Shown here: positions 43,031 to 51,370 of the stretch, one piece after another
Layout of the letters: every line of letters starts with the position of its first letter
Position numbering within the stretch: position 1 is the first letter of the stretch
Assembly: GCA_038373885.1 (NCBI GenBank)
Contig: JAWZYV010011619.1
Location: forward strand, 310,001-374,000
Direction of reading: 5' to 3'
DNA length: 64,000 nt
Origin: Cheiracanthium punctorium
Taxonomy: Eukaryota > Arthropoda > Arachnida > Araneae > Cheiracanthiidae
Position numbers and translations under genes: made by a program
Notes under the pieces: generated by a model
What the model was told of the DNA's origin: nothing
The model's database searches: none
The model's input: the letters and a program-made list of their open reading frames with translations, nothing else

Positions 43031-43818
43031 TCCGAAATACATGTTACACAAACAGAGTACAGATTATGAGGTATTCTCACATAACATGAACGACACATAG
43101 CAGTATCGCTTTAAATGATTATGTTTTAATCAAGGAAGGAGAACTTAAATGTAAATAAATTTACTCTGTTGGGGATATATAATAAACTTAAATCAAACGG
43201 TAGTCAAACGGCGAAGTTCTGTACGTCAAACGACTGAGTCCAAAGTTTCAAATTTGTGAGTTCTTCGGAAAAAAAATTTTGAAAAACTGAAATTTTATTA
43301 AAACTACCACCTCCTGTTTCTTCAGGTGGTATACAGAAAGGAAAACAGAAATGCTAATTTTTTGAATTCGATTCAAATAAATTTAATATAAAATGATGAA
43401 CTATAGGATAACTTCTAATAAAAGTATCATGTTTTCATCTTAAGCAATAAGAGTTTAGTTAAATTTGTTTTTTCAATATAAATTTCATATTTATGTCCCA
43501 CTAATGTTTATTATAACTGTACATAAAACATTTATGCTGAAATTTAAATTTTGACTCATATTATTTAAGTGTTTGTGAAGTGTTATTAAGTGTTTCGTTG
43601 TGCCCCGGTATTTGGGGTACAATGAAACACTGACTGACATTTACCATTTGAAATTTTTTTAAATATGAAAAAACTATTTACGAACTTCTAAAAAGTCATT
43701 TAGATGGAGAAAAGAGTAGGTCAAAAGTGTCCATTAATTTTATTTTTGTACATGCAAATTTATTAACAGGAAAAAAGGAACGGTATTTTTTTTTTCAGTG
43801 TACCCCAACTTCCCTTAT

Positions 43819-44865
43819 ATTTTCTTCCATCTTCGTGGGTCCAGCAAGCTCAAGACACGGGACATTGTTCCGGTGTTTACTAAACCCTAATTAAGCGACA
43901 AGAATGACAGCTTTAAACACAATTTTAAAATGTTTTTTTTTTTTCTATCGCGTTATCTAATTTAATTTTTGCTATCTCTGTAATTTTTTTCTTCAAGTCA
44001 TAAAACTCAGTATTACAATTCTTTTTAAAATGTTTCACTATTATTATGTCTCAGTATTACAATTCTTTTTAAAATGTTGTTAACTTGTAAAATTATAAAA
44101 TATGAGATTGTTCCTGAATCCGTTCTCATTTACTATGCCTTTTAAGTGTGATCGACAATATAACTCAAAATAACTCTTGTAAAGAAATGAAAGCCAAACA
44201 AAATTTGAGTTTAACGTACTTTAAAAAAGTCGTAGCAATCTTTTTTTATTGGGGAAGGAGGGGGGTTCACCAGTAGATTATTAAATTATTCACGCGGCAT
44301 TAAAAAATAAAGCCTACTAATACTGAAATTTCAATTTAAATAAGATCATAAGATAATTAGTTTATCTTCTCATGTCACTACTATTTACTACTGTGCTTCG
44401 CTGTAAAACAATAATGTAAGTGATCATTTTTTAGGCAAAAATGCACTATTTTCCTTGAATGTCAGATAGCGATTGCTAAACTAAAGTACTGCTAAATATC
44501 GAACATTTTGTAAAATGTACCACTTTTTGAAAAAAGTTGCAGTACAGTCCCATGATTAAGAATTTTTTCTAAATGTTTCATGAAAGCCAGAATTTTTTTC
44601 ATCTATTATAGTGTGTAATGTTGCTTATAAAAACTCATTCTGAATTTTTTTGTGTTCAAAGTTTATTTTATACGACCGTGAGTGAGGTTTTGTTTCATCG
44701 AACTGCATCCTTAAATACACAGTAACTATGTCCGAGATACAAGCCCGTAACCAGACAATAGACAATATTTCCGTGAGGAGGGACAACCTTCATGATTTTT
44801 CGTGCAATGGAGCATTCACGTATTACTATGGTGAAATCTTATTTCAAGTGTCTTGTTTTCTGATT
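43819..44865. other. Interior of Academ-like element, no recognised feature
   Basis: AT-rich, with a 25-bp direct duplication (CAGTATTACAATTCTTTTTA at 44008 and 44052) and a G-tract near 44268. No coding signal. Confidence 0.5.
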
Positions 44866-44923
44866 TTAAAATCTAACCCTTAGGTAAAAATATTTAGATT
44901 CGAGACCATGCCAAGATCCCTTC

Positions 44924-45271
44924 ATGGAAACTGATGCGAGGCCCTTGGAAGCGCGAGGCCGTGGGCGGTCGCCCACATCGCCCACGCCTATCCCCGCCTC
45001 TGTATGCACGAATTGCAACGATACCTGTGGTAACTCGCAAGTTTCATTACAAGATAGTGATGAAGAGGAAGAATCGGAGACTATTTTCGAGCAAACGTAT
45101 GATGAAATCGAGAACGAAGAAGATTGCGATGAAACTGATAATCCCATCGCGGCTGATGTGGAAGAAATTTCAAGCTGTGACATTTCGATCGGTACTAGAG
45201 ACAATAAACTTGCAACACCTGGTCCATCAAGAACAGCGAAGCGAAGGAGAATGCGCAAAATTTTTGATTAG
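44924..45271 (+). CDS. Acidic ORF near right end of Academ-like element
   Basis: 115 codons from METDARPLEARGR to a stop. Proline/serine-rich start, one CxxC-like CTNCNDTC, then a very acidic middle (DSDEEEESETIFEQ, EIENEEDCDETD) and a basic end (RTAKRRRMRKIF) that looks like a nuclear localisation signal. Transcription would run parallel to the nuclease gene. A splice acceptor upstream is possible. Function unknown; it may be the tail of a second element protein. A hAT is inserted just behind its stop. Confidence 0.4.
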   Translation: METDARPLEARGRGRSPTSPTPIPASVCTNCNDTCGNSQVSLQDSDEEEESETIFEQTYDEIENEEDCDETDNPIAADVEEISSCDISIGTRDNKLATPGPSRTAKRRRMRKIFD

Positions 45272-45552
45272 TTAAATCAGGGATGAGCAAACTTTTTCGG
45301 TCGCGGGCCAAAAATCGAAAAAAAAAAGTTTGGCGGCCAAGATAAATTTTTCTAAAATTTTAAAAACAATAAACAACTATTACAATTTAAATATGTTAAT
45401 GAGATGAATGAAATTGCTATTTCCTTTTTAAAAGTTCCTTATATTGAGGTTCGAAGTGAGATGTACTCATTCTAAGGAACGAGGCTAAATGCTCATCTGC
45501 CAGTCTACTTCTGAAAGAATTCTTTCTTAGGTTCATAGTTAAAAACACTTGT

Positions 45553-45852
45553 TCACATATATAAGATGAAGCAAACATAGCACTGATTTTCTGAGCGTGA
45601 GATATTAAATTTGGGAAACGATAATGATTTGTAAAACTCTAACTTTGGAATATTTAGAAACAACTGCTTGAGATGATCGTTAGATTGCAGCTCAATTAAT
45701 TCAAGTTGCAAATCTGACCTCACTGCTTCACAATTTACGTTCAAAGGCATGGTAATAATATCCAATTCTGTTTGAATGGCACTGAAATCTTGAAATCTGC
45801 GTTCGAACACAAAATGCAGTTTTTTCAAGCCATTTTCATAACTCTCAAGCAT
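45553..45852 (-). pseudogene. hAT transposase fragment, GTF2IRD2/Charlie-like C-terminus
   Basis: 99 codons with FERRFQDFSAIQTELDIIT, PLNVNCEAVRSDLQLELIEL and QSNDHLKQLF. This is the characteristic segment before the hAT dimerisation region in GTF2IRD2-type transposases. A frameshift near 45640 replaces the expected continuation (FPKFNISRSE follows instead). Catalytic residues lie outside and are lost. Confidence 0.7.
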
Positions 45853-46070
45853 CTCTTCATTTATTGAAGTATTGAATTTAACCTCGAGGAATGAGACAAG
45901 TCGTTCTTAGCTAGCTACCCAGCAAACATATTAGGTTTTAGTTTAAAAGCTTTGAGATGGGCCCAGATATCGTCGATAAATCAATTTTTCCCTTGCATAT
46001 TGACATTCAAATTGCTCATATGACAAAGAAGATCTGTGAAAAATGCAAAGTCCGAAAGCCATTCTGTATC

Positions 46071-46246
46071 TAGGGATGGACGCGAGACGAAAAATAAGCG
46101 TCTCGCGTCTCGCAAAATAGCCTAAAAGCTTGTCTCGTCTCGCAAAAATCCCTATATCATAATGTTAAAAATGTGTGTCTCGTCTCGCAAAAAAGCTGTA
46201 AATCTCTGTCTCGTCTCGCAAAAAAGTCGTCTCGCGTCCATCCCTA
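46071..46246. mobile_element. 176-bp hAT MITE with GTCTCG repeats
   Basis: TAGGGATGGACGCGAGACGA and TCGTCTCGCGTCCATCCCTA ends pair nearly perfectly. The duplication TCTGTATC (46063-46070, 46247-46254) is perfect. The interior is mainly TGTCTCGTCTCGCAAAAA units (four). Confidence 0.93.
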
Positions 46247-46850
46247 TCTGTATCTTCTTACATTTCGCACTCCGCAGAACACTGTCTCTCATGGAAGAAC
46301 GTCACAATGTCGTCTTTTAGCTGCCAAACTCTCTCAAAAACACATCCTGCAAAATTCTATCTGCGGGCCGGATAAAACCTTCCGGCGGGCCGTAGTTTGC
46401 CCATCCCTGAGTTAAATGCATGTGGATTAGGCCTACTGGGGATACCACGAAAAAAAAAAATAAATAAAAACGCCCTTACTCTACCTCACAAGGTTGTGTG
46501 GAAATACGTTTTTTGGCTAAAACGCATACTGAACTACACTTTGCGGCGCCCGTACTCCAAAACTACTGATTGTACGAAAAAAAGGTGATTACATAAATTG
46601 TAGGAAATTTTCTCTAGTTTCCTTTTTTGTAATTGTTTTTTTCGTAAAATGAGTCGAAAAGGAGATATTGCCAAAAAACTGCTTTTGAGCGCCATTTTTC
46701 GAATATAGCGCCGCGAGCGGCAAAGATACGAGGGGGCAAAGTTGAAATTCGGAAACAGCACACCGAAATCTATAAAATTGCCCATTTTCAAAACTCCTGG
46801 AAAACTTTCCAGGTAACCCCCTTTATTTTGACCAAATGACTGGACTATTA

Positions 46851-47849
46851 CTCCCGAATCAAAAGTTTTATTTCCGCACCCTTTTGGGGCCTCAAGTATG
46901 ATACTATTGGAGCAAGAGGTCAATATATCTACCGAGGGTCAACTTACTTCTCACGGCTGCAGATAAGGAAGAATCGAACTGTTATCGTGGATTTGGCTAT
47001 ATTAATTCAGATTATTTATACAAAGTACAAATGAATATTTTATGCATTTGAAGAAAGAAAATAAAAACTTGCTTGTCTATTTTAATCTGAGATGTGCAAG
47101 ATAGCCTATATATATATATGTGTGTGTGTGTATAATGCACATAAAATATTTCTAAAACGCGAAGTTAATATTAGTGTGGGGGGGAAGGGTGGTCTGCTAG
47201 CTAAGCTGCTTTGAAAATTGGCGAGTTTCATTAAAACGGAAGTGGTGCGTTTTCGTGTCCAATAAGTATAGTAACAGTATTTTCTTTTGATGTGTCATTT
47301 CGTTTCTCAAATCTTGAAATGTTAAGCGGGAGGCCAGTTACATCTGGAAATACGTATGAAGTACGCTTTTTAGGATACAAAGTTTTTCCGATCGTTATTA
47401 TAGAACTTTCGAGAAGGTTTATTGGTATAGACTAGTGAGATTTCTTTGTTAGGAGCAATAATAATTATAATTGCTCCGACAGTGAAATCTCGTTAGTTAA
47501 GGATATACAGCAAGTGGCTTTTAGTTTCACAGTTGAATTTTACAGGTTTTAAACTGTCGGGAAAATATTACAGGTAAATTTTTACTTTCACTGTTTTTAA
47601 TGTACACCGTTTTGTCCACCGTTGACTTTTGCAACTAATTTAAATATTAGGCGACTTTTTGAACCAAAAAACGTCATTTTCATACTGTTATCAGGTTTTG
47701 GCTACTTGAACCTTACTCCAGGCGACTAATTTGAAAATCTGGGGTCGGTTTTTGTCAGCTCCCTTTTTTTTTTTTTTAAAGTTGCTATTGAGCTTTCAGC
47801 AAACATTCTAATCTGTTTTTTTAATCGTGCTATAAAAATAAATGTATTA
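46851..47849. other. No recognised gene
   Basis: AT-rich with short TA and TG microsatellite (47110-47132) and nothing that looks coding. It separates the Academ-like element from the Gypsy host repeat. Confidence 0.5.
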
Positions 47850-47870
47850 TATTTAGTTTATATATATATA

Positions 47871-47986
47871 CTAGCTGAAGTACCCGTTCTTCGCACGGGA
47901 ATGAATGGACTTTTTGATATTACGATTTGTGGTGATTACTATTCATTGTAATAAACAGATATAGCAAAATGGATATCGCGTTATAT
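47871..47986 (+). repeat. Dispersed repeat, left part (continues at 55231)
   Basis: Follows a TA run: CTAGCTGAAGTACCCGTTCT, TCGCACGGGAATG, then ATAGCAAAATGGATATCGCG, which matches the minisatellite right of the Gypsy. So the Gypsy is inserted in this repeat. Confidence 0.65.
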
Positions 47987-48934
47987 TGTTACGAATTTTC
48001 GGGGCAACTCGCTGCTCTGGGGCTTAAAATGGTTTAAAATTCGTATTCCACGCTTCAAATAGATAAATTTTGCTTTTTGTTGCATCAAAATCGGCCAATT
48101 AGAACCGGAGATACGGAGGTTTCGGTTTCCCATTCGAATATATGGGATTTCTAGAAAACTCGAGAAATATTAGTCCTAGAGCTTAGATCTCTTCACTTTT
48201 GAGGACTTATTTTTGGCGCCAAATTTGGCGATCTTTCGCCAAAAGTCGCCAAGCTTGGCGACTTTTTGGTCATTTGGCGCGATTTTCCCAATGGGGCCTG
48301 GAAGTTGTTTTTCCTGCATTAAAAACGCATAATAACCTAACATTTCTCTTCTAACATTTCTTCTACATCTTCTACATTTCTCTTCTAACGTAATCAAAAT
48401 TCACGCTGTATGTAGAACCCTCGAGAAATTGACTTTTCTGGAAACCTCTTGTACCTCCTGCGTCGGCTATTTATAGAAGCGCGCATCGCCCCGAAGAGTC
48501 AGTTGCGAGTTGAACATTCAATGTGTGAAGAGCTCTGAGTACGCTTGTTTTGTGTGAACTGATAGTGCTAGAGAAGCTGTGTTTTAGCTTGCTTTGTGAA
48601 GCTGTTTTTAAAGTGCTGTGTGTAAATTCTTTATTGCTGTGTCTTAAGGGATAGTGTACTATATCCCTTGAATATTTCCACGGAATTTTTGCCTGTAAAA
48701 GTGACTTATTTTGTGTGAGAAATACAGCATTTGTGAGAGCTTCTGATCCAAGCGGATTGTTAAAAGCACGTTACTGCTAGATTGTGCTTGTGAATTGTGT
48801 GCAGCTGATTGTTCTACGAAGTTCTAGAAGAAATAAAGTTTGTGTTCCATCCTGACAAGTGACTTTTTACTTGAACTTTTTACAGCACTGGACTTTAGAA
48901 CGACGAACCCCAGGAGTAGCAGAGTAATTCCGCA
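47987..48934 (+). repeat. 5' LTR of Gypsy (948 bp)
   Basis: TGTTACGAATTTTCGG to TAATTCCGCA. It contains a core promoter (48469-48504), AATAAA at 48832-48837 and a GT-rich GTTTGTGTTCCATCC downstream, giving U3, R (about 350 nt) and U5. It is longer than the 3' LTR by a 32-bp expansion of the TTCTACATTTCTCTTCTAAC motif at about 48345-48395. Confidence 0.95.
48469..48504 (+). promoter_or_regulatory. LTR core promoter: TATA box plus TCAGTT initiator
   Basis: TATTTATA at 48469-48476 and the arthropod initiator consensus TCAGTT at 48499-48504 are spaced so that the A lies about 32 nt from the TATA start. The older LTRs keep variants (TATAAATA near 60413 with TTAGTT). Confidence 0.75.
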
Positions 48935-48939
48935 ACATT

Positions 48940-48959
48940 TGGTGTCAGAATCGGGGTTC
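48940..48959 (+). promoter_or_regulatory. Primer binding site
   Basis: TGGTGTCAGAATCGGGGTTC five bases after the LTR is complementary to a tRNA 3' end TGACACCA, as in tRNA-Leu. The tRNA identity is an inference. Confidence 0.75.
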
Positions 48960-48986
48960 TAAAGAAAGACTTTAATTTTCCAGTTT

Positions 48987-50351
48987 ATGGTTTTGATTAG
49001 ACAAAAAATGGAAGAACAACTTCAAAAGCTGATGAATATGATGCAGGAAATGAAATCCGGACAAGACGAGATGAAATTCGGTCAAGATGAGATAAAAAAA
49101 GAGATGAAAGCTGGACAAGAACAGATGAAGGCGGATTTAGAGAAGAAAATTGAAGCAGGACAGACCGATTTAGAAAAGAAAATCGAAGCCGGACAAGAAC
49201 AGATGAAAGCGGATTTAGAGAAGAAAATTGAAGCCGGACAAGAAGGAATGAAATTGGGATTGGAGAAAATGGAGACTGCTTTGGTAAAATTAGAGAAATT
49301 CGAAAAGAGTGTGCAGGAAAATCAAGAGATAATGGAGAAAAGAATGTCGCTCATAGAAGAAACTCAAACGAAATATGAACAAAGAATTGAAGGAAAAATA
49401 GAAGAAAATGTTAAGGAATTGCAGCAAGATATTTGCAGAATGCGGGAAGAATTTAAGAATAAAATTGAGGAGAAACTAGACTGGAAAGAAAATATAGTTT
49501 CGAAAATACATGAAGAATGTGAAGCTAAAATTGAAGAGAAATTGGACTCTCTCGTAAAGCTGGGAAAGTTACCCGAAAACATCAGGTTATCTTCACACCG
49601 CCCAGCAGTGAAACTTACTGCCTATGACGGAAAGACACCCTGGGAAGCTTACAAGACCCAATTTTCGATCGTCGCCAGAGCCAATGGTTGGAGCGAGTCC
49701 GAGAAAGCTAATCAACTGGCCGCTTCCCTTAGCGGAGATGCAATTAATGTATTGCAAACTATCGGAGCGACGAAGATAGGAGATTTTGACGCCCTTGACA
49801 GTGCCTTGGAGATGAAATTCGGAGAGAAGTGCCAGAAAGAATATAGTAGAATCCAACTTAAGTCAAGGATACAGAGATCTGGCGAGACCCTTCATGAGCT
49901 GGCTTCGGACATAGATAGGCTGTGTCATCTAGCCTACAGGGACCACCTTGATAATGTCCGAGAAGAAATGGCGGTGCGTCATTTTATTGAAGCCATCCGT
50001 GATCCAGAAACCCAAAAGGCACTCATGTTGGAGGATTATCAGGATTTGAAGTCTGCTCTGGTGTTCGCAATGAAGCTAGAGGCAGCCCAGCGGGCCGTGA
50101 GAAAAGATCGGCATGCTGTTAGAGCGGTCACGGTCCAAGAGGAAGCTAACAAAGACACAGAGAGCGTCGAGAACAGATTGAAGAGAATTGAAGATCTCAT
50201 AGAGCGAAAATTAAGATCCGATAGAGCGAGAGATGGCCCAAAGAAAGTAAAATGCTGGAAGTGTGGCGTCGAAAACCATGTACAAAAGTATTGTGGTCGA
50301 AAGTCTCATGACCAGCAAGAGAATTCTAAAAACAAGAAGGAGGGAAACTAG
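48987..50351 (+). CDS. gag: Gypsy Gag (coiled-coil, capsid, CCHC)
   Basis: 454 codons, intact. The start is 48987, though the in-phase ATG at 49008 (MEEQLQKLMNMMQ) is more like family N-termini. Residues 10-205 are a long heptad-rich coiled coil with tandem KAGQEQMKADLEKKIEAGQ-type repeats (about 45-90). A capsid-like retrotrans_gag domain follows (about 206-385; YDGKTPWEAYKTQF, LASDIDRLC, FIEAI). A zinc knuckle CWKCGVENHVQKYC is at 423-436, fitting CX2CX4HX4C. The product would form virus-like particles and pack the RNA. Pol follows in the -1 frame with overlap, as usual for Ty3/Gypsy. Confidence 0.93.
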   Translation: MVLIRQKMEEQLQKLMNMMQEMKSGQDEMKFGQDEIKKEMKAGQEQMKADLEKKIEAGQTDLEKKIEAGQEQMKADLEKKIEAGQEGMKLGLEKMETALVKLEKFEKSVQENQEIMEKRMSLIEETQTKYEQRIEGKIEENVKELQQDICRMREEFKNKIEEKLDWKENIVSKIHEECEAKIEEKLDSLVKLGKLPENIRLSSHRPAVKLTAYDGKTPWEAYKTQFSIVARANGWSESEKANQLAASLSGDAINVLQTIGATKIGDFDALDSALEMKFGEKCQKEYSRIQLKSRIQRSGETLHELASDIDRLCHLAYRDHLDNVREEMAVRHFIEAIRDPETQKALMLEDYQDLKSALVFAMKLEAAQRAVRKDRHAVRAVTVQEEANKDTESVENRLKRIEDLIERKLRSDRARDGPKKVKCWKCGVENHVQKYCGRKSHDQQENSKNKKEGN

Positions 50352-51370
50352 GAGGTGGCCATCTCGCGGGGCGGAGGTTGCCAGATAGTCAAAAGCCCCA
50401 CCTAAAAGTCCTGCAGATTTCATCAGTGAATGGCGGCAGTAATGGACTCTTCGTACTGGGATACGTTAATGGTTCTCCATGCCACATGGTGATTGATACT
50501 GGCGCGAACGTAACCATCATAAGGACGGATCTGGCCAAGAAATAAAATTTGAAGATTATCTGGACTCCGCCCTCGCTGACCCTCCAGACTGTGACAGGTG
50601 ACAAGATTGAAGTGGGCGGAAAAGCGCAAGTAGAAATCACGTTTGGAAATGCCAGATACGACCATGTGGTATATGTCGCCAATATTACAGACTCTTTTAT
50701 TCTCGGACTCGACTTTTTAAAATCGCACAAATTTAACTTGGACTTTAAGAATAATGAGCTTCGTTCAGACTCAGAAGAAATAGCTGCGTTCGATATTAGA
50801 AATGAAACTGTTTTGCCTGTTCAGCAAATAATGGCCCAGACTGATATCACTCTACCTCCCAGAACTGATTCAATAATTTCTGGAACAGTAAAAGAAAGCA
50901 ATAAATTCCGTTATGGATTAATCGAACACCCAAGCAATAGTGATTCCATCAGAGGAGTACTTGTGGGAGCAACACTTGTGGACTTGTCGAGAACAGAAAT
51001 TCCAGTTAGAGTAGTAAATGTGACGGACAAGTCGAAGGTGATAAAGAAAAATGAAGTGTTGGCGACATGCACTCCTGTTACCTGCATTAATAAGAACATC
51101 AGCCAAACGACAGCTAAATCTTCCGAGTGCCTGACGAAGGAATTAATACAAGACATGGAGTTAACGGCAGAACAGAGAAGCGCTGCGGAGAAAGTAATAG
51201 ATGAATTTGAAGACCTCTTCTCCCGAACTTCGGGTGACTTTGGCCGTACGAGCTTAACTCAACATAGGATAGATACAGGCAGCCATTCTCCCATCAAGCA
51301 ACATCCTAGGTGGCTGCCGTTTGCTACGCAAGAAGAGGTGAGCAGACATTTTGGGGGAGATGCAGCGTGA
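50342..51370 (+). pseudogene. pol: Gypsy protease and start of RT, broken by a stop
   Basis: Frame -1 to gag, open from before the gag stop. The retropepsin motif VIDTGANVTII has its aspartate at 50495-50497. An in-frame TAA at 50543-50545 cuts the protease shortly after the active site; the same frame reopens at 50546 and gives the ILGLDFL flap end. The RT lead-in QHRIDTG and IKQHPRWLPF follows. Near 51345 a one-base slip ends the frame at 51370, and RT continues in the next frame. The gene order and spacing are normal. Confidence 0.9.

Larger units (their letters stand above)
41727..43818. mobile_element. TIR element with GGGGTACAATGAAACA motif
   Basis: Left TAGGAGAAATTGGGGTACAA and right GTACCCCAACTTCCCTTA are inverted repeats next to TA-rich flanks. 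The motif GGGGTACAATGAAACA recurs inside (42598-42613, 43614-43630). No transposase. It hosts an LTR fragment (41814-42305) and a SINE (42806-43030). Probably Tc1/pogo-mobilised, not proven. Confidence 0.6.
45278..46409 (-). mobile_element. hAT element (GTF2IRD2-like), perfect TSD
   Basis: Ends CAGGGATGAGCAAACTTTTT and GTAGTTTGCCCATCCCTG with a perfect AGTTAAAT duplication (45270-45277, 46410-46417). It carries a C-terminal transposase fragment on the minus strand and a nested MITE at 46071. Confidence 0.93.
37385..46847 (+). mobile_element. Academ-like DNA transposon with 0.4-kb TIRs, 9.5 kb
   Basis: Long inverted repeats pair 37385-37783 with 46430-46847: TAGTCCAGTCATTTGG at the end, then TGGAAAGTTTTCC, TATCTTTGCCGCTCGCG, GCGCC blocks, CGGAAAAAACAATTAC, and TCGTGGTATCCCCAGTA at the inner edge. 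TTA lies on both sides (37382-37384, 46848-46850); an AT duplication is the alternative reading. The gene at 37786-38503 encodes an XPG-nuclease-like fold and a CXC-type zinc motif, features known in Academ transposons. The interior is enlarged by a tandem duplication and by five or more insertions. Confidence 0.65.
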
